Positions 8,594-16,189 of a DNA stretch of 23,108 nt are shown here, piece by piece. Under the pieces are notes generated by a model. The model made no database searches. It saw nothing but the letters and a program-made list of their open reading frames with translations, and was not told the DNA's origin. The DNA comes from JBIOJM01 sp044450785 (GTDB lineage: Bacteria; Planctomycetota; Planctomycetia; Isosphaerales; Isosphaeraceae), in assembly GCA_044450785.1 (NCBI GenBank), contig JBIOJM010000142.1:1-23108 (forward strand). Reading direction: 5' to 3'. Position numbers and translations under genes: made by a program. Position 1 is the first letter of the stretch. The number at the start of each line of letters is the position of its first letter.

Positions 8594-8790
8594 TCCGAGG
8601 ACGCTGTCCCACCTGCTCCCGATCCTACGAGATCGCCGCCCTGGACGAGCTACGGTCGTTCCCGTTCTGTTCGGACCGTTGCCGCCTGATCGACCTGGGA
8701 CGGTGGATCGACGGAAAATACGTGGTGCCGGCCTCGAATCGCGACGAGCAGGAGACGGTACCCGAGGAGGACGCGTCCGAAGGTGATTAG
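8590..8790 (+). CDS. yacG: DNA gyrase inhibitor / zinc-binding protein YacG
   Basis: A 66-residue zinc-finger protein of the YacG family. E. coli YacG binds GyrB and inhibits gyrase. The four zinc ligands are Cys6 and Cys9 (CPTC) and Cys27 and Cys31 (FCSDRC), followed by the typical RLIDLGRWIDGKY segment and an acidic tail. The length matches the family (about 60-70 residues). The ATG at 8590 overlaps the stop of the upstream zinc-ribbon gene by 4 nt, with no separate strong ribosome-binding site, which indicates coupled translation at the end of the dnaJ-grpE transcript. The three-way-junction element begins 22 bp after the stop. Confidence 0.9.
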   Translation: MIRGRCPTCSRSYEIAALDELRSFPFCSDRCRLIDLGRWIDGKYVVPASNRDEQETVPEEDASEGD

Positions 8791-8812
8791 GCGAGTGGCA
8801 GGTCGAATGATC

Positions 8813-8868
8813 CCCGTAGCCGAAGTCGCCAGACTTCGGGCCGGAACTCTGGCGAGTTCCGCTACGGG
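8813..8868. repeat. Three-way-junction palindromic element
   Basis: All 56 bases fit one cloverleaf. The outer stem CCCGTAGC (8813-8820) pairs with GCTACGGG (8861-8868). Arm 1, CGAAGTC/GACTTCG, has a GCCA loop (8821-8838). Arm 2, GGAACTC/GAGTTCC, has a TGGC loop (8843-8860). The linker is GGCC, and no mismatch occurs in any stem. It lies between convergent genes, 23 bp from the end of the aldo/keto reductase gene. It could act as a bidirectional terminator or be a non-autonomous mobile repeat. Confidence 0.85.
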
Positions 8869-8891
8869 TATGGCATTTTCTGCCGCTCGCC

Positions 8892-10115
8892 TTAGCCCAT
8901 CTCATGATGGGCTCTGTGCAGTAGCTCCACGATCTGCAGTCCATGTGGGCAGGCGGCCTCCGCAGCGGCCAGGTCGGTCTTCGCGAAGTCGCGTGCCTCG
9001 GGCGAGAGCGCCTGGTACAGCTCTCTCGCGCGCTGCCGCTTGCCGTAGACCTCATGGTAACGAAGATAGCGGAGGATATCAGCCACGGCGACTCCGCCGG
9101 CCGCCGGCTCGCAATGATGACCGCACCCGTGGCAATAGAGGTGTGCGGTCGCCATGCGGTACTCTTCCAGGATCTTCTGCTCGCGCAAGGTGAGCGTGTG
9201 GTCACGACTCGAGGCGAGATTTTCGCGGAGCATGTCGCGGTTGGTCATCTCGCTGACGACGGCGTGGACCCGCTGATCGGAGAAGACCGTCTTGATCGCA
9301 GCTTCCTCTTTCTTGAAGCCCTTGTCGACGAACTCCTTGAACTTGGGCGCCGCGTTCGCTTCCCGGAAGTCGCCGGCGCCCCCCTGCGTCTTCATGGCGA
9401 CGATGCCCAGGTTCGCCTTCGACGCCGCGTCGAGGGCTCGGCGGACCGCGTCGGTGCTCATGGTCCGATAGTTGTACTGGATCATGATCTGGTCGATCCA
9501 GCCGTTTTGCGCGGCGGCCGTGACGATCTCGGGCAGCCTGCGATCGTGACACGAGAGACCGCAGAACCTGATCTTGCCGGCCTTCTTCAGCTTCTCGAAC
9601 GCAGCCTTGACATCCGGATCGCTGAGCAAATGAATTTCACCGCCACCGACCCCGTGGAGGTAATAGCAATCGATATAGTCGGTACGCAGCCGATCCAGGC
9701 TCGCGGTCAGACGTTTCTCGAAAGTGGAAAACGCTTTCGGCCCACCGACCTTGCCACGGCTGTTTTTGGTGACGAGATAGACATCCTTGCGCATCTTGGT
9801 CCGTTCCAGGACCTCGCCCAGCGTCTTCTCGCAGTTCCCGCCCTCGTAGGACTCCGACGTATCGATGTAGCGAACCCCGGCGTGGAGGGCAGCCTGGACG
9901 AAGCTGGGCTGAAGGTCCCAGCTCGTCCCCATCCCCAGGACGGGTACTTTCTGCCCGGTCTTGCCGAGCGTCACCGTGGGCAGGGGCGAAGCAGGGTCGG
10001 CCGCCCAGACCGAATCGGCCGACGCCAGTGCGGCCACTCCACCAGCGGCCGCGGCCGACTTGAGGAACGAACGCCGGTTGTCACCGCCGCCACTGCCGCC
10101 GCGAAAGTCTGCCAT
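8892..10115 (-). CDS. Tat-exported aldo/keto reductase with C-terminal Cys cluster
   Basis: A 407-residue oxidoreductase. The N-terminus has a twin-arginine signal (RRSFLK at 14-19, then a hydrophobic region to an AWA-A type cleavage site near 39), so it should be folded in the cytoplasm and exported. The catalytic tetrad of the aldo/keto reductase barrel is visible: Asp85 and Tyr90 (DTSESY), Lys117 (VTKNSRG) and His154 (YYLHG). The C-terminal domain has Cys328, Cys331 and Cys335 (CHGCGHHC) and Cys389 (ACPHG), which resembles the iron-sulfur or metal site of related ferredoxin-like aldo/keto reductases but with histidines inside the motif. The substrate is unknown. A GAGGGGAG ribosome-binding site precedes ATG 10115, and a candidate promoter lies at 10213-10242. 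Confidence 0.88.
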   Translation of the reverse strand: MADFRGGSGGGDNRRSFLKSAAAAGGVAALASADSVWAADPASPLPTVTLGKTGQKVPVLGMGTSWDLQPSFVQAALHAGVRYIDTSESYEGGNCEKTLGEVLERTKMRKDVYLVTKNSRGKVGGPKAFSTFEKRLTASLDRLRTDYIDCYYLHGVGGGEIHLLSDPDVKAAFEKLKKAGKIRFCGLSCHDRRLPEIVTAAAQNGWIDQIMIQYNYRTMSTDAVRRALDAASKANLGIVAMKTQGGAGDFREANAAPKFKEFVDKGFKKEEAAIKTVFSDQRVHAVVSEMTNRDMLRENLASSRDHTLTLREQKILEEYRMATAHLYCHGCGHHCEPAAGGVAVADILRYLRYHEVYGKRQRARELYQALSPEARDFAKTDLAAAEAACPHGLQIVELLHRAHHEMG

Positions 10116-10212
10116 GATGATCGCACTCCCCTCGGCTTCGCCTGCCCGCCGAGAGCCGTGTCGGGCGCCACGCCCGAGCGCGCGCCTGCTCCCTGACGAG
10201 TGAATTCGTCCT

Positions 10213-10242
10213 ATTGTGGCGACGTCGCCCGGGGATGGTCAA
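10213..10242 (-). promoter_or_regulatory. Candidate promoter for the aldo/keto reductase
   Basis: On the minus strand TTGACC (10242-10237) and CACAAT (10218-10213) are 18 nt apart, matching five and four of six sigma-70 consensus bases. The predicted 5' leader is about 90 nt. It lies in the gap after the tolC-like gene, which would allow separate expression. Confidence 0.35.
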
Positions 10243-10276
10243 CAATGTTTTGACAATTCCGAGAAGGATCCCAGCC

Positions 10277-12820
10277 TCATCCCGGTGGCAAGGGCGGTAG
10301 CTCGATCGAGACCGGCAACGGGGGAAGGTCTTCGGACGGCGGCTTCGCCGTCCTTTCACCGTCGGGCTTGGTATTGGTGGTCACGGGCGCGCCTTGCGGC
10401 TGTGCAGCCCCTCCAGCGGTGGAGGGCGATGGCTGTTGTGCACCTGGGCCCGCCGTGGGAGCGGCGCGCGCAGCCTGCGGCACGGCTCGACCGAGCGACG
10501 CCGCGACTGAGGTCAATCCCATGCCGGGCACGGTCGGGTCGATGACGGACCCGGGTGATCGCCCGGCACCTCCGGTCATCGCTCCCGAGGTCAGGTTCAC
10601 GTCGCCCGTGGGGGCCATTCCGTTGCTGGCGACCGATCGTGACGAGGCCGGATTGGGCGTCGTCCGCGAGAGTTCGGGCAGCAGGCCAGCCGGGGTGTAG
10701 GGCGGAACCGCACTGGGAGGCGGCCCGAGCGGGCCCGCGGGGCCAGGCTGCGAACGCGGAGTTTCCCGATCTTCCACCCCCGGCGGCGGGTTGGGTTCGG
10801 CGGGGTCGGGATTCAGCGGACCAACCTGCTGTCTGGGAATCTGGGGACCGTCGGGAGGAATGTGGTGCTGGTGATGCGCGTTCTGGATGTCCCGCGCCTG
10901 GACGTACGCCTTGGCGGGGTGCGGGCCCTCGGCCACGGCGATGTTGTCGTAAGCCAGCAGTGTGCCCTTCGCCTCTTCCAAGGCAACGATCGAGATGTTG
11001 TAGGTCGTCTTGTATTGAGCCTCGGTCGCCACGGCGGTTGCGTACTGGCTGACGGCGTCGAGGAACCGGTCGATCGTGATCCGGCCCTCCTCGTAAAAGG
11101 CGCGCTGAGCATCCAGCCGCTGAGCGGCGGCAGCCCGCAGCCGGGAAGCCGTCTTGAACTGCTTGTAGTTCGCGTCGATTTCCAGGAAGAATCGAGCCAG
11201 CGAGTGCGTCGTCTGGTGGACGATCTGCTGAAGATAGGCGCGTTGCCTCAACAGACCGTATTGTGCAAACCGCGTATTCGCCAGCGGCCCTCTCATGCCC
11301 AGCGGCATCTGAAAGGTGAAGCCGGCCTGCCATGTGACGAAATTACTGTACATTCCCGGCTGAGACTGGAGTCCGGCGGCCCGTTGCATGTTGGCGATCA
11401 CAGGGTTGAGTGCCTTGAGGCCGGCTCCCGTCATGACTGCCTCGGCGCTGTCGAGCTGCTGGCCCAGCCCGTTGAGTTGATAGAGGAAGTTGGCGTTCAA
11501 TTGGGGCAGCAATTGGTTGCGAGCGATCAGCAATTGCAGCTCGGCGACTCGGACCAAGAGCTGCTGCTGCACGATGTCGGGCTGGAAGTTGAGCATCTGG
11601 GCCAGGCTGGTGTCCCAGTCGGGCTCGAGCCGCGCCTCGGTTGGCGGCGTGACCGGGATGATTCGCCGATTGTCGGCCGGAGGCAGGCCGAGGATATTCC
11701 GCAATTGCCGCTCGGTGGTGATCAGGTCCGATGTCCGCGTCACCAGGTCGAGGTTGAACTGTTCGAGCCGCTGGGAAGCCTCGGCGACGTCCGCGATGGT
11801 CCCTTTACCGACCAGGAGCTCGGCCTGCTCACGAGTGAGGATCTCCTGGGCCAGACTGACGGCCCGCTCGGAGGCCCAGTACTGGACGTGGGCCTGGGCC
11901 AAGTTCCAGTATTGCTGTTCGACCGAACGGCAGTGGGCCATGATTTCCGCCTTGAACCGCCAAACGGCGGCATCGGCGTTGAGCCTGGCGACCACGATGG
12001 GAGCGCGGTTGGCTTCCAGGCCCACCGGCCTTCCCGGCGACTGGCCCGGCAAGGGCGCGCTACCCAAGAGGGGCTGGGTCAAGGTGAGCTGAATGTTGGT
12101 CGTGTAAGCCGAGGGCCAGACCAGGAACGAGCTGTTCTGGTAGGACCAGTTGACGTTGTGAACAATGCCGAGCGTGCCGCCGTATCCGGTCTGCTTGGAC
12201 AGGCCGATCTGGAACGTGGCCGAGTCGTTCACGGAGACGATGGGGTACTTCGTTCCGGTGAGGTTGAGCGACCCGCCTTGAACGCCGTTGTTGTACGGCT
12301 GCACGTTGTTGCCCCAGAGGAGGCTCGTGGTGAAGGCGGTGTCGAAGGTCGAGAGGGCCGTCGCGATCGAGGTCTCCTGGATCGCCGGATCGTAAACTGT
12401 GGAGAGGCTGCCCGCTCCCAGCGAGCTTGCAACACCCGCCCCGGCACCTTGGTTGAGCGGCGTCGGCTCGAACCCGCCGATGGGGATGCCTTGCGCACCG
12501 AAGGCGATCACGCGCACCGTCTCGGAGTTGTCCAGGCCGATGCGGATCGCCTGCTGCAGCGACATCTCCCAGATCTCTTGCGCCTCGGGATCGTTCGTCG
12601 TCCTCGGCTTGCTCACCTTGGGCCATCGCGCGGGCATCGAGCTCTCGAGCAGGTCGGCTTGCTTGACTTCCTTGTCCTCGAGCGCGACTCGCCCCAGGCT
12701 GTCATGAGGGACCGGCTTGGATTGGTCGATGTAGGGAAGCTTCTGACACCCGATGGCGATCGCCCAGGCCGCAAGCATTGCCGCCCGAAGCCACCGGTTC
12801 CTGCATACGGTCAATCGCAT
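10277..12820 (-). CDS. TolC-family outer-membrane efflux lipoprotein with Pro-rich tail
   Basis: An 847-residue protein. ATG 12820 is chosen because AAGGA lies 9 nt upstream and a lipoprotein signal follows directly (charged start, hydrophobic core, AIGC with Cys25); an in-frame upstream ATG at 12922 would bury this signal. The body (about residues 80-620) has the two helical-hairpin repeats of outer-membrane efflux proteins, with motifs such as SLQQAIRIGLDNSE, AEASQRLEQFNLDLVTR and QQLLVRVAELQLLIARNQLLPQLNANF. It would form the outer-membrane duct of a tripartite pump or type I secretion system. No RND or membrane-fusion partner adjoins it, so it probably pairs with proteins encoded elsewhere. 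The last 200 or so residues are Pro/Gly/Ala-rich and disordered, which is unusual for TolC proteins. Confidence 0.88.
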   Translation of the reverse strand: MRLTVCRNRWLRAAMLAAWAIAIGCQKLPYIDQSKPVPHDSLGRVALEDKEVKQADLLESSMPARWPKVSKPRTTNDPEAQEIWEMSLQQAIRIGLDNSETVRVIAFGAQGIPIGGFEPTPLNQGAGAGVASSLGAGSLSTVYDPAIQETSIATALSTFDTAFTTSLLWGNNVQPYNNGVQGGSLNLTGTKYPIVSVNDSATFQIGLSKQTGYGGTLGIVHNVNWSYQNSSFLVWPSAYTTNIQLTLTQPLLGSAPLPGQSPGRPVGLEANRAPIVVARLNADAAVWRFKAEIMAHCRSVEQQYWNLAQAHVQYWASERAVSLAQEILTREQAELLVGKGTIADVAEASQRLEQFNLDLVTRTSDLITTERQLRNILGLPPADNRRIIPVTPPTEARLEPDWDTSLAQMLNFQPDIVQQQLLVRVAELQLLIARNQLLPQLNANFLYQLNGLGQQLDSAEAVMTGAGLKALNPVIANMQRAAGLQSQPGMYSNFVTWQAGFTFQMPLGMRGPLANTRFAQYGLLRQRAYLQQIVHQTTHSLARFFLEIDANYKQFKTASRLRAAAAQRLDAQRAFYEEGRITIDRFLDAVSQYATAVATEAQYKTTYNISIVALEEAKGTLLAYDNIAVAEGPHPAKAYVQARDIQNAHHQHHIPPDGPQIPRQQVGPLNPDPAEPNPPPGVEDRETPRSQPGPAGPLGPPPSAVPPYTPAGLLPELSRTTPNPASSRSVASNGMAPTGDVNLTSGAMTGGAGRSPGSVIDPTVPGMGLTSVAASLGRAVPQAARAAPTAGPGAQQPSPSTAGGAAQPQGAPVTTNTKPDGERTAKPPSEDLPPLPVSIELPPLPPG

Positions 12821-13458
12821 GGCCAGCCGTCCTTGACTAAGATCGCCATGTGACGATAAGTTCGAGCCGTGGGGTCCGCCGCGCCGTCCTTGGCTTGGCT
12901 TAAGGATTCCCGTCCCACGCATACTGCCTCAGACCTTCTTTTCCCGACGTGTTTCCGAGGCGAATGGTTTCGACATGCCCCGAGGGCCTCACTCGAATAC
13001 GAAGGGGGATGAGCCCTCTCGGTCTAACCGGACGATCACGGGGCGCCGCGACCGCGCACGCCTGTGCCCTGGGTCTGAGTGATCGACTTGTCGGATAGGA
13101 TCGGATGTTCGTGATGTGCGACTTGAAGCGATCGGGAGGATTTTATCGATTTCCCAATCCTGGCCTAGGCCAAAATGCGTGAACCAGCCTTCGCGGGCCG
13201 GGTTGTACCCTGCCGTTCTTCTCTCATCCACGCGATTTCCACACAACCCCGCCGCCACGACGAGCCAGCGAGAGCTGCTGCTCCCTTTCCCTGCATCCAA
13301 GCTTCGACCGGTGGAAGGAACGGGACGACGGAACCGTACACCTTCCCGACGGAGAAGGCGCAAGGACGAATAAAACCCGTCTTTTCGAGACTGGAGCATC
13401 ATCACCCGTGTAGGTTGCGCGCCGACGACCATACTAACCCGACGCGTAAGCGAGGGAG
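12821..13458. other. Gene-free stretch between the tolC-like gene and the Mpo1-like gene
   Basis: About 640 bp. It contains a perfect 12-bp palindrome TGGCCTAGGCCA at 13161-13172 and the motif CCCGACGCGTAAGCGAGGGA at its right end, which resembles short repeats common in planctomycete genomes. Reading frames here lack any recognisable protein family. No convincing RNA gene was seen. Confidence 0.5.
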
Positions 13459-13473
13459 CTAATCCCTCTTTTT
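13452..13473 (+). terminator. Small hairpin with T-run on the plus strand
   Basis: GAGGGA (13452-13457), a 5-nt loop and TCCCTC (13463-13468) are followed by TTTTT (13469-13473). It has the shape of an intrinsic terminator for plus-strand transcription, but no plus-strand gene precedes it and it overlaps the stop of the minus-strand gene. It may simply be part of a repeat. Confidence 0.3.
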
Positions 13474-13773
13474 CCTTGGCTCGGGAAACTCGACGTACGG
13501 CAGACCGAGCTTCCGCTTGAAGTAGATGATCTCGCCGGGATCCGTCCCCTCGATCAGGTGCCCGGCGAACTGAAGAAGATAACCGCCGACGAACAGAGCC
13601 AGCGCCAGGAGAAAGACCGGCAAGGATAGCAAGCAAAGGTAGACCGGCACCAGCAACACCCCCAGAATCGTCGGTGGAATTCCGATGATGTGCAAGATGA
13701 AGCTGGCCGGGTTGGGATGCCGCTCGAGCCAGTGCTGCACCAGCGGATGAGGAGGGAGTGGTGGATCGATCAC
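13459..13773 (-). CDS. Mpo1-like (DUF962/YGL010w) membrane protein
   Basis: A protein of about 104 residues in the Mpo1/DUF962 family, whose yeast member is an Fe(II)-dependent dioxygenase in 2-hydroxy fatty acid alpha-oxidation. Family marks are HPLVQHWLERHPNPASFILH near the N-terminus, IIGIPPTILGVLLVPVYL as the first membrane segment, a second segment LPVFLLALALFVGGYLLQF, then AGHLIEGTDPGEIIYFKRK. Conserved His residues could bind iron. I chose GTG 13773, just before the conserved region. The frame stays open to ATGs at 13899 and 14016, but that part is low in family resemblance and includes a repeat-like motif (13849-13876), so the start is uncertain. It is divergent from the isocitrate dehydrogenase gene. 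Confidence 0.75.
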   Translation of the reverse strand: MIDPPLPPHPLVQHWLERHPNPASFILHIIGIPPTILGVLLVPVYLCLLSLPVFLLALALFVGGYLLQFAGHLIEGTDPGEIIYFKRKLGLPYVEFPEPRKKRD

Positions 13774-13848
13774 GGGATGAGCCCCCGGGCTCACAGGGCA
13801 ACTCGTGGCTTTTGAATCGGTTGTCGGTGACGTTTCGCGCCGCTTGAC

Positions 13849-13876
13849 GGAGCCCCCGCGGCAAGTTAGCCTGGCG
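13849..13876. repeat. Repeat with GTTAGCCTGGCG core, copy 1
   Basis: GAGCCCCCG, then CGGCAA, then GTTAGCCTGGCG. The same three blocks in the same order occur at 19783-19820. It lies upstream of the chosen Mpo1-like start. Confidence 0.4.
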
Positions 13877-14007
13877 CACGCTCGGGTTTCCCCTAACATA
13901 CCAGTTCGTGCGGTGTTCGCAACCAGCGCGCTCGTACGGGAATCTTGGCTCGCGAGCCCTGTTTCGAGTTGAGTGCCGGCTGCGTCATGGAGGGAGATGG
14001 TGAACCG

Positions 14008-15102
14008 ATGGTCCATGAAGTGACGTTGATCAAGGGCGATGGTGTCGGCCCCGAGCTGGCGGAGGCCGCCAGGATGTGCATCGAGGCCACGGGGGTGAGC
14101 GTTCGGTGGGACGAACAGGAAGCCGGCGTCGACGTCATGGCCAAGCTCGGCACCCCGCTTCCCGAGAGCGTGATCGAATCATGCCGCCGCACGAAGGTTG
14201 CTTTGAAGGCCCCGGTGACGACGCCGGTCGGGACCGGTTTCCGCAGCGTCAACGTCTATCTCCGCCACGCGCTCGACCTGTACGCCTGCGTCCGGCCTTG
14301 CAAGCTTTACGGCGGCGTCCGAACCTACTTCTCGGGCACGCCCGTCGACCTCGTCATTGTGCGCGAGAATACCGAAAGCTTGTATTTCGGCTGTGAATTC
14401 GAGCAGGGCAAGCCCGAGACCGCCGAGCTGATCGCCGACATCAAGCGGCTCATCGGCAAGACGGTCCGGCCGGATTCGGGCATCACCATCAAGGCCATCT
14501 CGATCTTCGGCTCTCGCCGGATCGTCAAGTACGCTTTCGAGTACGCGCGGAAACACGGGCGCAAAAAAGTCACCTCGGTCCACAAGGCCAATATCCTCAA
14601 GTACACCGACGGGCTTTTCCTGGAAGTGAGCCGCGAGGTCGCCAAGGAATACCCCGACATCGAATTCGAGGATCGCATCGTCGACAATATGTGCATGCAA
14701 CTCGTCCAGAAGCCCGAGCTGTACGACGTGATGGTCCTGCCCAACCTTTACGGCGACATCATTTCCGATCTGTGCGCCGGGCTGGTGGGTGGCCTGGGTG
14801 TCGCCCCGGGGGCCAATATCGGCGAGGCGGGAGCGGTCTTCGAGGCGACCCACGGGTCTGCTCCCAAGTACAAGGGCCTCTACAAGATGAATCCGACCGC
14901 CCTGATTCTCTCAGGGGTCTTGATGCTCGACCACCTCGGCGAGGCCAAGGCGGCCCGCAGGTTGGAAAACGCCGTGTCCAAGGTGATCGCGGAAGGCAAG
15001 GACGTCACCTACGACATGAAGCCGAACCGCGACGATCCCACGGCCGTCGGCACGCTGGACATGGCTCGGGCGATCATCCGCGCGATGGAAGAGGGTGCTT
15101 GA
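14008..15102 (+). CDS. icd: NAD-type isocitrate dehydrogenase (isocitrate/isopropylmalate DH family)
   Basis: A 364-residue decarboxylating dehydrogenase. The start is placed at ATG 14008, where the family pattern begins (MVHEVTLIKGDGVGPE) with GGAGGGAG (13989-13996) upstream; in-frame ATGs at 13945 and 13987 are alternatives. Substrate and metal motifs are visible: FRSVNVYLRHALDLYACVRP (78-97) with its Arg residues, IVRENTESLYFG, Lys193 in VHKANILKYTDGLF, Asp226 in IVDNMCMQLV, and Asp250 and Asp254 in NLYGDIISDLCAGLVGGLG. The short length and GSAPKYKGLYKMNP region fit NAD-dependent isocitrate dehydrogenase, which converts isocitrate to 2-oxoglutarate in the TCA cycle. Isopropylmalate or homoisocitrate dehydrogenase is less likely. 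It overlaps lpxK by 4 nt, an unusual metabolic partner for lipid A synthesis. Confidence 0.88.
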   Translation: MVHEVTLIKGDGVGPELAEAARMCIEATGVSVRWDEQEAGVDVMAKLGTPLPESVIESCRRTKVALKAPVTTPVGTGFRSVNVYLRHALDLYACVRPCKLYGGVRTYFSGTPVDLVIVRENTESLYFGCEFEQGKPETAELIADIKRLIGKTVRPDSGITIKAISIFGSRRIVKYAFEYARKHGRKKVTSVHKANILKYTDGLFLEVSREVAKEYPDIEFEDRIVDNMCMQLVQKPELYDVMVLPNLYGDIISDLCAGLVGGLGVAPGANIGEAGAVFEATHGSAPKYKGLYKMNPTALILSGVLMLDHLGEAKAARRLENAVSKVIAEGKDVTYDMKPNRDDPTAVGTLDMARAIIRAMEEGA

Positions 15103-16154
15103 GCAGGCTCGACCGAGACGCGTACCTGGCCTTGATACGCGGGCAGACCCACGGTCCCTGGGCCCAGTTCGCCCGGAGCGGGCTCCGGATCGCGTCCGTC
15201 GCATACGGCGCGGCGGTCGCCCTGCGCAACCGCGGCTACGACCGCGGCTGGCTCCGCTGCCACCGAGCCTCGGCGCCCGTGGTATCGGTTGGCAACCTCA
15301 CGTTGGGTGGGACGGGGAAGACGCCGATGGTCGAATGGCTCGCGCGCTGGTTTCGCCGGCGCGGAGTGCGGGTCGCAATCCTCAGTCGGGGCTACGGGCG
15401 GATCGAGGGAATGAATGACGAGGGTCGCGTCCTGGAGGAAAACTTGCCCGACGTTCCCCATCTCCAGGACCCCGATCGAGTGGCCCTGGCGCAGGCCGCC
15501 GCCCTCGAGCTGGAAATCGAGCTCCTCGTGCTCGACGACGGATTTCAGCACCGGCGGTTGGCGCGCGACCTCGACGTGGTCTTGCTGGACGCACTCGAGC
15601 CGTTCGGGCTCGGCTCCCTGTTTCCCCGCGGCCTGCTTCGCGAACCGGTCGGCTCATTGCGGCGCGCTCACGTGGTCGTCCTGTCGCGGGCCGACCAGGT
15701 CAGTGCGGCCGGCCGGTCGGCGATCCGGACCGAGGTCGAGCGCCAGGCCGGCACGCGGCCCTGGGTGGAAGCGAGACACGCGCCCCGGGACCTGATCGAC
15801 GGTGAGGGCATCTCCTCACCCCTCGACCTGGTCGACGGCAAGTCGGTCGCGGCGTTCTGCGGGATCGGCAACCCAGAAGGGTTTCGGCGCACCCTCTTGC
15901 CCTTGTGCCGCGACCTCCGCGACCTCCGCGTTTTTCCCGATCATCACCTCTATTCCGCGGCCGACGCCGGCTCGCTCGAGCGATGGGCACGCGATCTGGG
16001 CGCCGATCTCGTCTTGACCACTCAAAAGGATTTGGTCAAGCTGCGCGCCGGCTCGCTGGGGCCAGCTCCGCTGCGAGCCCTCAGGATCGGGCTCGAGGTC
16101 ACGGCGGGGGGCGAGATCATGGACGACGTCCTGGCCCGGCTTCTTCCCGCCTGA
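15099..16154 (+). CDS. lpxK: Tetraacyldisaccharide 4'-kinase LpxK
   Basis: A 351-residue inner-membrane kinase that phosphorylates the 4' position of the lipid A disaccharide. Visible marks are an N-terminal hydrophobic helix region (about 25-45), the Walker A motif SVGNLTLGGTGKTPMVEW (63-80), AILSRGYGR (93-101), the DDGFQHRRLARDLDVVLLD block (146-164) and the C-terminal LVLTTQKDLVKL. Length is normal. The start codon is a TTG at 15099 that overlaps the upstream TGA stop, with GAGGG just before it; there is no ATG or GTG in a better place. This implies translational coupling to the isocitrate dehydrogenase. Its presence supports a lipid A-containing outer membrane in this organism. Confidence 0.92.
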   Translation: MSRLDRDAYLALIRGQTHGPWAQFARSGLRIASVAYGAAVALRNRGYDRGWLRCHRASAPVVSVGNLTLGGTGKTPMVEWLARWFRRRGVRVAILSRGYGRIEGMNDEGRVLEENLPDVPHLQDPDRVALAQAAALELEIELLVLDDGFQHRRLARDLDVVLLDALEPFGLGSLFPRGLLREPVGSLRRAHVVVLSRADQVSAAGRSAIRTEVERQAGTRPWVEARHAPRDLIDGEGISSPLDLVDGKSVAAFCGIGNPEGFRRTLLPLCRDLRDLRVFPDHHLYSAADAGSLERWARDLGADLVLTTQKDLVKLRAGSLGPAPLRALRIGLEVTAGGEIMDDVLARLLPA

Positions 16155-16189
16155 GATCATCGGCACGGGTCACTCGAAAAGGATTTCTC

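Noticed and set aside
8943..10196. A 417-codon plus-strand frame opposite the aldo/keto reductase
   Set aside because: The minus-strand product has a Tat signal and an intact catalytic tetrad; the plus frame is a shadow.
10862..12853. A 663-codon plus-strand frame opposite the TolC-like gene
   Set aside because: The minus strand has a lipoprotein signal, ribosome-binding site and efflux-protein motifs; the plus frame has none.
12989..13879. Minus-strand frame of 296 codons across the tolC-Mpo1 gap
   Set aside because: It overlaps the Mpo1-like gene in another frame and shows no protein family features; low-complexity Arg/Ser content is typical of a GC-rich shadow.
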